DNA of 37,875 nucleotides from Lachnospiraceae bacterium (GCA_017416505.1 JAFQCI010000111.1:1-37875), one strand, 5' to 3'; shown: positions 9,316-17,806, counted from the stretch's first letter. Notes: generated by a model not told the origin, from the letters alone. Made by a program: numbers and translations.

Positions 9316-9345
9316 TTGCCCCTATGATATAGGGGCAAATTTTTT
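9316..9345 (+). terminator. Terminator-like hairpin between tRNA-Arg and tRNA-Gln
   Basis: TTGCCCCTA pairs with TAGGGGCAA around a 5-nt loop and is followed by a T run. It lies between two tRNAs with only one clear promoter upstream, so it may terminate partially or help processing. Confidence 0.75.
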
Positions 9346-9351
9346 GAATAT

Positions 9352-9423
9352 TGGGCTATCGCCAAATGGTAAGGCACTGGATTCTGACTCCAGCACTTCC
9401 AGGTTCGAATCCTGGTAGCCCAG
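9352..9423 (+). tRNA. tRNA-Gln (CTG)
   Basis: Acceptor TGGGCTA pairs with TAGCCCA, the anticodon loop TTCTGAC gives CTG (Gln), the T-loop is TTCGAAT and the discriminator G. The TGGGCTATCGCCAA start is typical of bacterial tRNA-Gln. No own promoter is visible. Confidence 0.95.
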
Positions 9424-9432
9424 TGATAAGAA

Positions 9433-9468
9433 GTCTTCGATGATATCATCGAAGGCTTTTTCGTTTTT
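9433..9468 (+). terminator. Terminator after tRNA-Gln
   Basis: CTTCGATGATATCATCGAAG (9435-9454) is a perfect 20-nt palindrome followed by a T-rich tail. Confidence 0.8.
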
Positions 9469-9476
9469 AATATGCT

Positions 9477-9505
9477 TTGCATTTTCCATGGGATAGTGAT
9501 ATAAT
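9477..9505 (+). promoter_or_regulatory. Sigma-A promoter for the S1-domain gene
   Basis: TTGCAT (9477-9482), 17-bp spacer, perfect TATAAT (9500-9505), about 44 bp before the start codon. It likely also serves the RidA and CPBP genes, as no terminator is seen between them. Confidence 0.65.
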
Positions 9506-9548
9506 CATAAACAGTGACAAAAAATAAGGAAACATAGGGGGTTATGTG

Positions 9549-10382
9549 GTGCAGTTAGGAAAGAAAGAAGAATTATATTTACTCCGAAAGACCGATTTTG
9601 GTGTATATTTGGGAGAAAGTATGGAGGCTTTAAAAGAAGATACCGTACTTCTTCCGAAAAAACAGGTTCCTTTGGATGCCAAGGAAGGAGATAAGATAGA
9701 AGTATTTTTATATAAAGATTCCAGTGACCGAATGATAGCGACTACCAATGAGCCAGCCATTACCCTTGGGGAAGTGGGAGTATTAAAGGTAAAGGAAGTT
9801 ACGAAAATTGGTGCATTTTTAGACTGGAATTTGGAAAAGGATTTGCTTCTTCCTTTCAAAGAACAAATCAGGGAAGTAAAAGCAGAGGAAGAAGTTCTGG
9901 TTCGTTTATATGTAGATAAGTCCGGAAGACTTTGTGCATCTATGAAAATATATGACTATCTTGAAGTGTTTGGACCTTATGTAAAAGGAGACCATGTAAC
10001 AGGGATTGTTTATGATATGACAGAACTTGGTGCCATGGTGGCAGTAGAAAAGAAATATCATGGACTGATTCCAAAAAGAGAGTTAAAGAAAAAACTTAAA
10101 TTCGGAGAATGGATTACCACCAGAGTCGTAAGGGTACGGGAGGATGGAAAATTGGATTTGAGTTTGTCAGAGGAAAAACAGATTCAAATGGACATCGATA
10201 GTGCCATGATTATGAAAAGACTGGATGAGTATGATGGGATATTGCCATTTAATGATAAGGCAGACCCGAAAATCATTGAAAAAGAGTTTGGTATCAGTAA
10301 AAATGCATTCAAACGTGCCGTAGGAAGGCTTCTGAAGGCAGGTAAAATAAAAATCACTGAGAAATCAATCGAAAAACTATAA
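9549..10382 (+). CDS. cvfB: S1-domain RNA-binding protein, CvfB/YitL family
   Basis: About 277 residues with the CvfB layout: S1-like OB folds in the first ~215 residues (including VGVLKVKEVTKIGAFLDW and GIVYDMTELGAMVAV) and a C-terminal winged helix (about 225-277; FGISKNAFKRAVGRLLKAGK). CvfB proteins bind RNA and affect virulence-gene expression in staphylococci; here the role is probably general RNA or ribosome function. Two adjacent GTG codons (9546 and 9549) could start it; AGGGGG ends at 9541, so 9549 has better spacing. Confidence 0.88.
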   Translation: MQLGKKEELYLLRKTDFGVYLGESMEALKEDTVLLPKKQVPLDAKEGDKIEVFLYKDSSDRMIATTNEPAITLGEVGVLKVKEVTKIGAFLDWNLEKDLLLPFKEQIREVKAEEEVLVRLYVDKSGRLCASMKIYDYLEVFGPYVKGDHVTGIVYDMTELGAMVAVEKKYHGLIPKRELKKKLKFGEWITTRVVRVREDGKLDLSLSEEKQIQMDIDSAMIMKRLDEYDGILPFNDKADPKIIEKEFGISKNAFKRAVGRLLKAGKIKITEKSIEKL

Positions 10383-10398
10383 TTTAGGAGGATTTATC

Positions 10399-10782
10399 AT
10401 GAACAAGACAATTATTTCAACAGACAAAGCACCAAAGGCAATTGGACCATATTCACAGGCGATTGAAGTAAATGGGATGATTTTTACTTCCGGTGTGATT
10501 CCAATTAATCCGGAAACCAATGAATTGGTAACAGGAGATATTAAGGTTCAGGCAGAACAGGCAATTGGAAATTTGGCGGCATTGTTAAAGGAAGCAGGTT
10601 CTGATACAGAACAGGTAATTAAGACTACAGTATTTATTAAGGATATGAATGATTTTGCGGCTATCAATGAAATCTATGCAAAATATTTTACTAAGGATTT
10701 CCCGGCAAGATCCTGCGTAGAAGTAGCAAGATTGCCAAAGGATGTATTGATTGAAATTGAAGCAATTGCATTAAAGAAATAA
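10399..10782 (+). CDS. ridA: RidA family enamine/imine deaminase
   Basis: 127 residues, the normal RidA length. Visible hallmarks are APKAIGPYSQAI, SGVIPINPET, the conserved Arg in FPARSCVEVARLPKD and the C-terminal IEIEAIA. RidA hydrolyses reactive 2-aminoacrylate and related imines formed by PLP enzymes, releasing ammonia and a ketoacid. SD AGGAGG is well placed. It begins 16 bp after cvfB and is probably cotranscribed. Confidence 0.95.
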   Translation: MNKTIISTDKAPKAIGPYSQAIEVNGMIFTSGVIPINPETNELVTGDIKVQAEQAIGNLAALLKEAGSDTEQVIKTTVFIKDMNDFAAINEIYAKYFTKDFPARSCVEVARLPKDVLIEIEAIALKK

Positions 10783-10819
10783 AGAGATTTTAAGAAAAAG
10801 GCAGTTTTGGGGAGGAAAA

Positions 10820-11851
10820 ATGGAATTACAAGAGTATTTAGAGAATGAAAAGAAAAAGAATAAGCAAACAGGATTTTTGTTTTTTGCTTTAATGTTGATT
10901 CATGTTGCTGCAAGTTTTTTTGCACCGGATATTGTATATGAGAATGTAGCATGCAATATTTTATTTAGTCAGGGCTTGATTATTATTCCGGTAATTATAT
11001 TCTTTATTCTTACAAAACAAAATCCGATTAAGTTTATTCAGTTAAAGAAAATCAATGGATGGTCTGTATTGCTTTTGATTGTATTAACTTATTGTATAAC
11101 ACCTTTGATGGTGGTGATTAATCTAATCAGTCAGTTATTTGTAAACAATTATACAGGTGAGTTAATTACAAATTCCATTACAGATTTTGGATTGTTTATT
11201 TCTACACTGTTATTTGCTTTGACACCGGCTTTGGTAGAAGAAATTACTTATCGTGGTGTATTTTATCAGTCTGCAAGAGGAAGAAGACCAATCCGTGCCA
11301 TGATAGTTTCCGGACTTTTATTCGGTGCCATGCATATGAATATTAATCAAATTCTTTATGCCTGTGTCATGGGTGTTATTTTTGCAGTAGTAATAGAAGC
11401 AACCGGTTCTTTGCTGTCCACTATGATTATGCATTTTGTAGTTAACTTTGATAGTGTATTTTTGTCCTGGGTATCTGCTAAATTTATGGAGAGTGAAATT
11501 TATCAACAGGTATTGGAAGCTAGTGGGGAGCAGGCAGAAGCCGTAACTACAGTGGCTGAAATGAGTTTAGCAGATGTGATTACTTCCTTAGTAGTGTATG
11601 GAGTTATGGCGGTATTTGGACTTGTAATCGGCTATTTTGTATTAAGAGGAATTGCAAAGTTAAATCATAAAGATGAGCATTTGGTATCACTTCTATCAAG
11701 AAAGAAGAAAACTGTAAACCAGGGAGCAGAGGTTGACGTGCCTGCAGAGGAAGAAATACCAAAAACAAAAATTTGGAATATATGGTATACCTTGGGCGTT
11801 ATTGTTTGTGCAGCAATGGCTATTTTGCAGGAAATTGCATCTAGAACGTAA
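10820..11851 (+). CDS. CPBP (Abi/Rce1-like) intramembrane protease
   Basis: 343 residues, about eight membrane segments. The CPBP motifs are intact: E140-E141-xxx-R145 (EEITYR), FGAMH with H172, and MHFVVN with H205 and N209, forming the expected metal site in the membrane. The C-terminal ~60 residues add a charged loop and one last helix. Family members cleave lipidated proteins or peptides, or act in bacteriocin self-protection and signal processing; the substrate here is unknown. SD GGGGAGG precedes the ATG. It lies 37 bp after ridA. Confidence 0.9.
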   Translation: MELQEYLENEKKKNKQTGFLFFALMLIHVAASFFAPDIVYENVACNILFSQGLIIIPVIIFFILTKQNPIKFIQLKKINGWSVLLLIVLTYCITPLMVVINLISQLFVNNYTGELITNSITDFGLFISTLLFALTPALVEEITYRGVFYQSARGRRPIRAMIVSGLLFGAMHMNINQILYACVMGVIFAVVIEATGSLLSTMIMHFVVNFDSVFLSWVSAKFMESEIYQQVLEASGEQAEAVTTVAEMSLADVITSLVVYGVMAVFGLVIGYFVLRGIAKLNHKDEHLVSLLSRKKKTVNQGAEVDVPAEEEIPKTKIWNIWYTLGVIVCAAMAILQEIASRT

Positions 11852-11972
11852 TATGATATAAAAGAGTGAGTATTACAAAAAAGTATGAGAATGTGCTAGA
11901 AATGAAGGAACTTTTCTGATATTGTAGGATAAAGAATATTTTTTGCAAAATAAAAAATTTGAGGAAATCTAC

Positions 11973-12001
11973 TTGACACGGTTAGATGTACGAGTTAAGA
12001 T
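11973..12001 (+). promoter_or_regulatory. Sigma-A promoter for the zinc-ribbon gene
   Basis: TTGACA (11973-11978), 17-bp spacer, TAAGAT (11996-12001), 60 bp before the start codon. Confidence 0.7.
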
Positions 12002-12061
12002 TAGAGTGCTTTAGCAAGAAAAAGAAAATGAAAAAGAAAATGAAAAAGAAGGGAAAAAGAT

Positions 12062-12817
12062 ATGAGTAAATTTTGCTTGAAATGTGGAAATGCGTTAGAT
12101 GATAACGCAAAATTTTGTAACGTGTGTGGTTCACCAGTAGAAGAGGCGGATACTGCAAAAGAGAATGCGGATACTACTTCTGGAATGAATAAAGAAGAAT
12201 TGATGCAAAAGGCATCGGATACAGCACAAAAAACAGTAAAGGCTGTAAATGATACTGCTAATAAGGTTGTAGATTCGATTCCAGACAATATTAAAGAGAA
12301 AGTTGGCGGTTCCGGTAATGCAAAGATAGCTTTAATTGCAGGAGTTGCAGTGATTGCGATTCTTGTTATAGCACTTTTTGTTAATGCATTATCAGGTGGG
12401 CCAAAGAAAGCAGTTAAGAATCAAATCGTGGCAATGTATGAAGCGGATGCTAAGAAGTATACAAAAACCATACATCCGGATATCGTAGAATATTACGAAG
12501 ACGAATGGGATAGAGATTTTGAAGAGTATCTTGATACCTTTGTAGAATATTACGAAGATGAGTATGGCGATGATATTAAGGTTAAGAAATTTAAGGTAGA
12601 ATCTTCTAAGAAATTAAGTAAGAGTAAATGTGAAGATTATGAAGAAGAAATAGATGATTCTTTTGATATTGATATTGATATTAAGGCAGTTTACAAAGTA
12701 AAGGGAACATTTACTGTTAAGGGCGATGATGACGATGAAGATATGGAGTTCAAGGCATATGTTATCAAGTCAAAAGGTAAATATTATGTATACGATATTG
12801 ATGTCGAGGAAGACTAA
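12062..12817 (+). CDS. Zinc-ribbon, single-membrane-helix protein with an acidic C-terminal domain
   Basis: 251 residues, function not recognised. An N-terminal zinc ribbon (C5, C8, C19, C22) is followed by an amphipathic linker (about 40-85), one membrane helix (about 88-110) and a ~140-residue domain outside or across the membrane. That domain is rich in Asp, Glu, Lys and Tyr and contains a repeated VEYYEDE motif. Such zinc-ribbon plus membrane-anchor proteins are common in Clostridia. The leader holds a purine-rich tandem repeat encoding a short Lys-rich frame that overlaps this start. A terminator follows, so it is probably monocistronic. Confidence 0.82.
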   Translation: MSKFCLKCGNALDDNAKFCNVCGSPVEEADTAKENADTTSGMNKEELMQKASDTAQKTVKAVNDTANKVVDSIPDNIKEKVGGSGNAKIALIAGVAVIAILVIALFVNALSGGPKKAVKNQIVAMYEADAKKYTKTIHPDIVEYYEDEWDRDFEEYLDTFVEYYEDEYGDDIKVKKFKVESSKKLSKSKCEDYEEEIDDSFDIDIDIKAVYKVKGTFTVKGDDDDEDMEFKAYVIKSKGKYYVYDIDVEED

Positions 12818-12824
12818 GAAAGAT

Positions 12825-12853
12825 AGAAGAGGGTGAAGGCTCTCTTCTTTTTT
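12825..12853 (+). terminator. Terminator after the zinc-ribbon gene
   Basis: AGAAGAG pairs with CTCTTCT around a 10-nt loop and runs into TTTTT. Confidence 0.75.
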
Positions 12854-12956
12854 CAATTTCGTGGAAGCAGGAATGGTTGTTTCTATAAAGAGATTTTGAG
12901 CAGCAAATAGCTGTACAAAGGGTTTCTAGTAAAAGAGAGTCTGAATGGAGGATGTT

Positions 12957-13502
12957 ATGAGAGTAGGAATGGGTTATGATGTTCATAAATTAGTAGAAGG
13001 GAGAGATTTGATTCTAGGGGGTGTAAAGATTCCATATGAGAAAGGATTATTAGGTCATTCGGATGCAGATGTATTATTACATGCCATTATGGACGCACTT
13101 TTAGGGGCAGCAGCTTTGGGAGATATCGGACAACATTTTCCGGATACGGCGGAAGAATATAAGGGAGCCGATAGTATGGAATTATTGAAAAAAGTAAGAG
13201 AATTAATAGAAGAAAAGCTATATATCATTGAAAATATTGATGCTACGATTATTGCACAAAAACCGAAGTTAGCACCATATCGTGAGGCAATGAAAAAAAA
13301 TATTTGTGATGCTTTAAATATAGAAGAAGAACAGGTGAATATTAAGGCGACCACAGAAGAAGGACTAGGTTTCACAGGCTCCGGAGAAGGCATTAGTGCA
13401 CAGGCAATTTGTTCTTTAGCTACCATTGAGGATTACAGCTATGAAGTGGGAAATTCAGAAAGTTGTTGTTCTGGATGTAGTGGATGTAGGAAAGAAAAGT
13501 AA
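12957..13502 (+). CDS. ispF: 2-C-methyl-D-erythritol 2,4-cyclodiphosphate synthase with a Cys-rich tail
   Basis: 181 residues. IspF converts CDP-methylerythritol 2-phosphate to the cyclodiphosphate in the MEP isoprenoid pathway. Metal ligands D8 and H10 (GYDVHKL) and the motifs [20 protein letters not shown] and [16 protein letters not shown] are intact. The usual protein ends near residue 160; this one adds about 20 residues with four Cys, CCSGCSGC, of unknown use. The ATG at 12957 is chosen because GGAGG (12947-12951) overlaps an earlier in-frame ATG at 12945. In Bacillus ispF lies just before gltX-cysE-cysS; here it directly precedes cysE-cysS. Confidence 0.95.
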   Translation: MRVGMGYDVHKLVEGRDLILGGVKIPYEKGLLGHSDADVLLHAIMDALLGAAALGDIGQHFPDTAEEYKGADSMELLKKVRELIEEKLYIIENIDATIIAQKPKLAPYREAMKKNICDALNIEEEQVNIKATTEEGLGFTGSGEGISAQAICSLATIEDYSYEVGNSESCCSGCSGCRKEK

Positions 13503-13506
13503 AATT

Positions 13507-13539
13507 GTTACTGTTTACGAGGCACGAGTGAACAGTAAC
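13507..13539. repeat. Small hairpin repeat, copy 1 (loop GAGGCACGA)
   Basis: GTTACTGTTTAC (13507-13518) pairs over 12 bp, one G-U, with GTGAACAGTAAC (13528-13539) around GAGGCACGA. It starts 5 bp after the ispF stop. A relative with loop GAGGTACGA is at 31595. No T run, so it is not a standard terminator. Confidence 0.7.
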
Positions 13540-13577
13540 GTAAAATTTGCACCAGTATAGTTCCGGTTATTTTTTCA

Positions 13578-13606
13578 TTGACAAATTGGAGTTTTATGAA
13601 TAAACT
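13578..13606 (+). promoter_or_regulatory. Sigma-A promoter of the T-box/cysES transcript
   Basis: TTGACA (13578-13583), 17-bp spacer, TAAACT (13601-13606), placing the transcript start near 13613, where the T-box leader begins. Confidence 0.65.
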
Positions 13607-13612
13607 GTTAGT

Positions 13613-13875
13613 AGATAAAGGCGAGGAACGAAGAAAGTAGTTTAATGGCTTTCTATCAGAGAGAAACTGACATAGGCTGAAATCAGTTTTTAGAAAGGTT
13701 AAATGAAGTGCATTCGGGAGCTGGATATCGGAAGAAACCGAGATTGTGTTGAATGATTGAAGTTAAGTATGATATCCCGTAGACTGGCGTTAACAGATTT
13801 GAGTGAGGGTGTAAATACCTTAAAAAGAGTGGAACCGCGGAAAACTTCGTCTCTTATGGGAGATGAAGTTTTTTC
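13613..13875 (+). promoter_or_regulatory. T-box riboswitch, cysteine-specific (UGC specifier)
   Basis: T-box leader of about 260 nt before cysE-cysS. The conserved T-box AGAGTGGAACCGCGG lies at 13826-13840, directly followed by a terminator: AAAACTTCGTCTC pairs with GAGATGAAGTTTT and runs into T's (13841-13875). Stem I starts with GGCGAGGAACGAAG near 13619, and TGC at 13709-13711 (in GAAGTGCATTC) is the likely specifier codon. Uncharged tRNA-Cys should stabilise the antiterminator and turn on the Cys genes. An open frame running through this region into cysE is not a real N-terminus. Confidence 0.92.
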
Positions 13876-13894
13876 TATTATGGAGGTTTTTAAT

Positions 13895-14554
13895 ATGAAT
13901 TTTATCAAGTATTATAAGGAAGAAACGAAAATAATACGAGAGAGGGACCCGGCAATAAAGTCAAACATGGAGGTTTTATTATATCCTAGTTTTTGGGCAG
14001 TTTATTGGTATCGGATTGCACATAAATTATATCAAAAAAGACATTATTTTCTGGCAAGATGTATTTCACAGAAAACTGCAAGAAAGACAGGAATCGAAAT
14101 TCATCCCGGTGCGGAAATAGGAGATGGATTTTTCATAGACCATGGTCATGGTGTCGTAATTGGAGAAACTACTATTATTGGGAATAATGTTACCTTGTAT
14201 CAGGGAGTCACTTTGGGTGGTACCGGAAAGGAATGTGGAAAGCGGCACCCAACCATTGAGGACAATGTAATGATTAGTGTAGGAGCTAAAATCATTGGTT
14301 CTTTTACCATAGGAGAAAATTCAAAAATAGGAGCCGGGGCGGTAGTAATCGAAGAAGTTCCGCCAAATTGTACGGTGGTAGGAGTTCCAGGAAGAATTGT
14401 AAAACGGGATAATATAAAAGTGCCTAGAAGTGATATGGACCAGATACATTTACCAGACCCTATTATGGAAGAAATTACAACCTTACGTATGCAGAATGTC
14501 ACCTTAAAAGATAAACTGGCTGAAATAGAGCAGCAGTTAAAGAAAAGCAGTTAA
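13895..14554 (+). CDS. cysE: Serine O-acetyltransferase
   Basis: 219 residues, the short Gram-positive form. It transfers acetyl from acetyl-CoA to serine, the first step of cysteine synthesis. Left-handed beta-helix hexapeptide repeats occupy about 70-175 (IEIHPGAEIGDGFFIDH, VVIGETTIIGNNVTLYQG), with the active-site DHGHG and the CoA loop GGTGKECGKRHP. A C-terminal coiled coil (about 190-219) is present. The start at 13895 follows TGGAGG and comes after the T-box terminator. It is 17 bp before cysS and under the same T-box. Confidence 0.96.
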   Translation: MNFIKYYKEETKIIRERDPAIKSNMEVLLYPSFWAVYWYRIAHKLYQKRHYFLARCISQKTARKTGIEIHPGAEIGDGFFIDHGHGVVIGETTIIGNNVTLYQGVTLGGTGKECGKRHPTIEDNVMISVGAKIIGSFTIGENSKIGAGAVVIEEVPPNCTVVGVPGRIVKRDNIKVPRSDMDQIHLPDPIMEEITTLRMQNVTLKDKLAEIEQQLKKSS

Positions 14555-14571
14555 ATTTAATGGAGGATAAA

Positions 14572-15993
14572 GTGAAAATGGAAAATAATATGAAGTTATT
14601 TAATACACTAAGCAAAAAAGTGGAAACATTTATTCCGAATGAAGATGGAAAGGTAAAAATGTATACTTGTGGTCCTACAGTGTATCATTTTGCCCATATT
14701 GGTAATTTGAGAAGTTATATTATGGAGGATGTACTAGAAAAAACCTTCCGTTATGCGGGGTATGATGTAAAACGTGTCATGAATATTACGGATGTAGGGC
14801 ATCTGTCCAGTGATGCTGACAGTGGCGAAGATAAGATGTTAAAAGGTGCAAAAAGAGAGCATAAGACAGTAATGGAAATTGCGAAATTCTATACAGATGC
14901 CTTTTTTTCCGATTGTGAAAAGTTAAATATCAAACGTCCCGATGTGGTGGAACCGGCTACCAATTGTATTCAAGAATTTATCCATATGATAGAGGTTCTT
15001 TTAGAAAAGGGTTATGCCTATGTTGCAGGAGAAAATGTGTATTTTGATACATCGAAGTTAAAAGATTACTATGTATTCTCCAGCCAGAGCGAAAAAGAGC
15101 TTATGGTAGGCGTAAGAGATGATGTAGATGAAGATACAAATAAGAAAAACAAAAGTGATTTTGTTTTATGGTTTACAAAATCAAAGTTTGATAATCAGGA
15201 ATTAAAGTGGGAAAGCCCATGGGGCGTAGGTTATCCGGGTTGGCATATTGAATGTTCCTGCATCAGTATGAAACATTTAGGTGAAGATATGGATGTTCAT
15301 TGTGGCGGTGTGGATAATATCTTCCCTCATCATACTAATGAAATTGCACAAAGCGAAGCTTATCTTGGACATAAATGGTGTAATTATTGGTTCCATGTCC
15401 ATCACTTAAATGATAAATCAGGAAAAATGAGTAAATCAAAGGGTGATTTTCTGACGGTTTCCTTATTAGAAGAAAAAAATTATCATCCATTGGTATACAG
15501 AATGTTCTGTTTACAGTCCCATTATAGAAAACCATTGGAATTTTCTTATGAAGTTATGGATAATATGGAAAATTCATATTTGAAATTAAGAAAAGCAATT
15601 TCAAAATTAACAGAAAATGAAGAAGTAGAAACGGAGAAGTTTGAAGAATATAAAGCAAAGTTTTTAGATGCCTTGAAAAATGATTTAAATACGTCTATGG
15701 CAATTACCATTTGTTATGAAGTATTAAAGGCGGATATGAACGATGCAACCAAACTGGCACTGTTCCGCAGTTTTGATGAGGTCTTATCCTTGGATTTGAC
15801 CATGGGAGAATTGGAAGAAGAAGGAGCCGTAGACCAGGAATTAGAAGCATTTATTTTACAGAAAATTGAAGAAAGAAAGGCTGCAAAGAAGGAAAAGGAT
15901 TTTGCGAAAGCAGATGAGATAAGAGCCGGTCTTTTGGAAATGGGAATTGTACTGGAAGACACAAGAGAAGGGGTAAAATGGAAAAAGATATAA
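14572..15993 (+). CDS. cysS: Cysteinyl-tRNA synthetase
   Basis: Class I synthetase of about 473 residues that charges tRNA-Cys. Visible: zinc-ligand C33 in CGPTVY, the HIGH-type motif HIGN (42-45), the zinc-site WHIECS and KMSKS (285-289), then the C-terminal anticodon-binding region. Start choice: GGAGG (14562-14566) gives 5-nt spacing to GTG 14572 and 11 nt to ATG 14578; either is possible, and the ATG at 14560 overlaps the SD. It overlaps mrnC by 16 bp. Confidence 0.96.
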   Translation: MKMENNMKLFNTLSKKVETFIPNEDGKVKMYTCGPTVYHFAHIGNLRSYIMEDVLEKTFRYAGYDVKRVMNITDVGHLSSDADSGEDKMLKGAKREHKTVMEIAKFYTDAFFSDCEKLNIKRPDVVEPATNCIQEFIHMIEVLLEKGYAYVAGENVYFDTSKLKDYYVFSSQSEKELMVGVRDDVDEDTNKKNKSDFVLWFTKSKFDNQELKWESPWGVGYPGWHIECSCISMKHLGEDMDVHCGGVDNIFPHHTNEIAQSEAYLGHKWCNYWFHVHHLNDKSGKMSKSKGDFLTVSLLEEKNYHPLVYRMFCLQSHYRKPLEFSYEVMDNMENSYLKLRKAISKLTENEEVETEKFEEYKAKFLDALKNDLNTSMAITICYEVLKADMNDATKLALFRSFDEVLSLDLTMGELEEEGAVDQELEAFILQKIEERKAAKKEKDFAKADEIRAGLLEMGIVLEDTREGVKWKKI

Positions 15994-16406
15994 AAGATTA
16001 TTTTAAGGAAACGTTTCAAATAGGCGAGGTAGACCCAAAGGGGTATTCCCCTTTGGCACTGGCTTATATTGGGGATGGGGTATACGAATTAATGATTCGT
16101 ACCATCCTTGTTTCAGAGAAGGATATGCAGGTTCAGAAATATCATAAAAAAGCCAGTAACTTGGTAAAAGCCCAGACTCAGGCAAGTATGATTCATGCTA
16201 TATTAGAGGAATTGACCCAGGAGGAAATGGCAGTTTATAAAAGAGGCAGAAATGCAAAGTCCTATACCATGGCAAAAAATGCTACGGTGTCAGATTACCG
16301 GGCTGCTACAGGCTTTGAAGCTTTGATGGGATACCTGTATTTAAAAGAAGATGTTAAAAGAGCAATAGAACTGGTAAAAATGGCATTGGATAAAAAAGAT
16401 GCCTAA
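15978..16406 (+). CDS. mrnC: Mini-ribonuclease III
   Basis: 142 residues: an RNase III catalytic domain without the dsRNA-binding domain. Visible: LALAYIGDGVYELMIR with the catalytic Asp, KYHKKASNLVKAQTQ, and YRAATGFEALMGYLYL with the second acidic site. Mini-III matures 23S rRNA ends in Gram-positives. Its place between cysS and rlmB is the conserved Bacillus order. The start overlaps the end of cysS; translational coupling is likely. Confidence 0.95.
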   Translation: MEKDIKDYFKETFQIGEVDPKGYSPLALAYIGDGVYELMIRTILVSEKDMQVQKYHKKASNLVKAQTQASMIHAILEELTQEEMAVYKRGRNAKSYTMAKNATVSDYRAATGFEALMGYLYLKEDVKRAIELVKMALDKKDA

Positions 16407-16422
16407 GAAAGCAGAGGAACAC

Positions 16423-17166
16423 ATGAGATACGAAGAATTTACGATTGAGGGAAGAAATGCAGTGATAGAGGCATTTCGTTCCAATAAAACCATTGATAAA
16501 CTTTTTATATTGGATAAGTGTCAGGATGGCCCTATTAAAACCATTTTAAGAGAAGCAAAAAAACAAGATACCATCATTCAGTTTGTTTCAAAGGAACGGT
16601 TGGACCAGTTGTCAAAGACAGGGCATCATCAGGGTGCTATTGCTATGGCAGCAGCCTATGAATATGCGGAAGTTTCAGAAATATTAGAGGCAGCAAAAGA
16701 AAAGGGAGAACCTCCATTTCTTTTTATTCTGGATGAAATAGAAGACCCACATAATTTAGGGGCAATTATCCGTACTGCGAATCTGGTAGGGGCGCATGGT
16801 GTCATTATTCCAAAAAGAAGGGCAGTAGGACTGACTGCTACAGTGGCAAAGACTTCCGCAGGAGCGATTAATTATACTCCTGTAGCAAAAGTAACCAACA
16901 TTAAAAAGACTATGGAAGAATTAAAAAAAGAAGGTCTTTGGTTTGTGTGTGCAGACATGGATGGTGAGGTAATGTACGACCTTGATTTAAAGGGTCCTAT
17001 AGGGATTGTGATTGGAAATGAAGGTCAGGGAGTAAGCAGATTGGTAAAGGAAACCTGTGACTTTACAGCTTCTATCCCTATGAAGGGAGAAATTGATTCC
17101 TTAAATGCTTCGGTTGCAGCAGGGGTATTAGCCTATGAGGTGTTCCGACAAAGAAGAAACGGATAA
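16423..17166 (+). CDS. rlmB: 23S rRNA (guanosine-2'-O-) methyltransferase RlmB, SpoU/TrmH family
   Basis: 247 residues: N-terminal substrate-binding domain (FTIEGRNAVIEAFRS, HHQGAIA) and a C-terminal SPOUT knot with the three TrmH motifs DEIEDPHNLGAIIRTA, IGNEGQGVS and IPMKGEIDSLNASVAAGVL. It probably methylates G2251 of 23S rRNA (E. coli numbering). The ATG at 16423 follows AGAGG with 5-nt spacing; an earlier in-frame ATG at 16399 overlaps the end of mrnC and is possible. Confidence 0.93.
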   Translation: MRYEEFTIEGRNAVIEAFRSNKTIDKLFILDKCQDGPIKTILREAKKQDTIIQFVSKERLDQLSKTGHHQGAIAMAAAYEYAEVSEILEAAKEKGEPPFLFILDEIEDPHNLGAIIRTANLVGAHGVIIPKRRAVGLTATVAKTSAGAINYTPVAKVTNIKKTMEELKKEGLWFVCADMDGEVMYDLDLKGPIGIVIGNEGQGVSRLVKETCDFTASIPMKGEIDSLNASVAAGVLAYEVFRQRRNG

Positions 17167-17188
17167 TGTCCATGGAGAGAGGATACTT

Positions 17189-17806
17189 ATGTCAAGAGAT
17201 TTCACAATGTTAGAAGACGAGCAAATCATCCGGCTGATTCGGGAAGAAGACAACCGGGAGGCAATGGATTTTTTAATGAACAAATATAGGGGACTGGTGA
17301 AAAAAGAAGCCAGAACCTTATATATGATGGGGGCAGATTCGGAAGATATTATTCAGGAAGGAATGATTGGTCTTTTTAAGGCGATCCGCGATTACAGTCC
17401 TGAAAATGAGGCAACTTTTTTTACCTTTGCAAAAATCTGCATTCAAAGGCAGTTGGTGAATGCAGTAAAAGCATCCACCAGAAAAAAACACTCCCCACTT
17501 AATTCTTACGTTTCTTTTTATGAGCCGGTGCAAGAAAGTAAGGAGGTATCTGTTATGGATACCATTCAGGCAGCAGAGAGTTTTTCTAATCCAGAAAAAA
17601 TTTTATTGGAACATGAGAAGATTGAAAGTTTGGAAGTGGGAATCAAAGAAAAATTAAGTGATTTAGAGCAGGAAGTATTGATTTTATTTTTGGACGGGAA
17701 ATCTTATGGAGAAATAGGAGTATTATTAGGCAAGGATGCAAAATCCGTAGACAATGCAGTTCAAAGAATTCGAAATAAAATTAAAAAAAGTATTGACATG
17801 AAATAG
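17189..17806 (+). CDS. sigH: RNA polymerase sigma factor SigH (Spo0H)
   Basis: 205 residues. Region 2 (about 15-90) includes YRGLVKKEARTLYMMGADSE and DIIQEGMIGLFKAI; region 4 (about 150-200) includes LSDLEQEVLILFLDGKSY and an HTH ending in VQRIRNKIKK. SigH directs the transition-state and early sporulation genes, so the host or its ancestor sporulates. The ATG at 17189 follows GGAGAGAGG. In B. subtilis rae1 (yacP) lies between rlmB and sigH; here it is absent. No terminator is seen between cysS and sigH, so T-box transcripts may reach it. Confidence 0.94.
   Translation: MSRDFTMLEDEQIIRLIREEDNREAMDFLMNKYRGLVKKEARTLYMMGADSEDIIQEGMIGLFKAIRDYSPENEATFFTFAKICIQRQLVNAVKASTRKKHSPLNSYVSFYEPVQESKEVSVMDTIQAAESFSNPEKILLEHEKIESLEVGIKEKLSDLEQEVLILFLDGKSYGEIGVLLGKDAKSVDNAVQRIRNKIKKSIDMK

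Noticed and set aside
9176..9482. Open frames on both strands over tRNA-Arg and tRNA-Gln
   Set aside because: They only translate tRNA and terminator sequence and have no SD.
13757..13894. Upstream extension of the cysE frame
   Set aside because: It runs through the T-box antiterminator and terminator; the real start is 13895 with its own SD.
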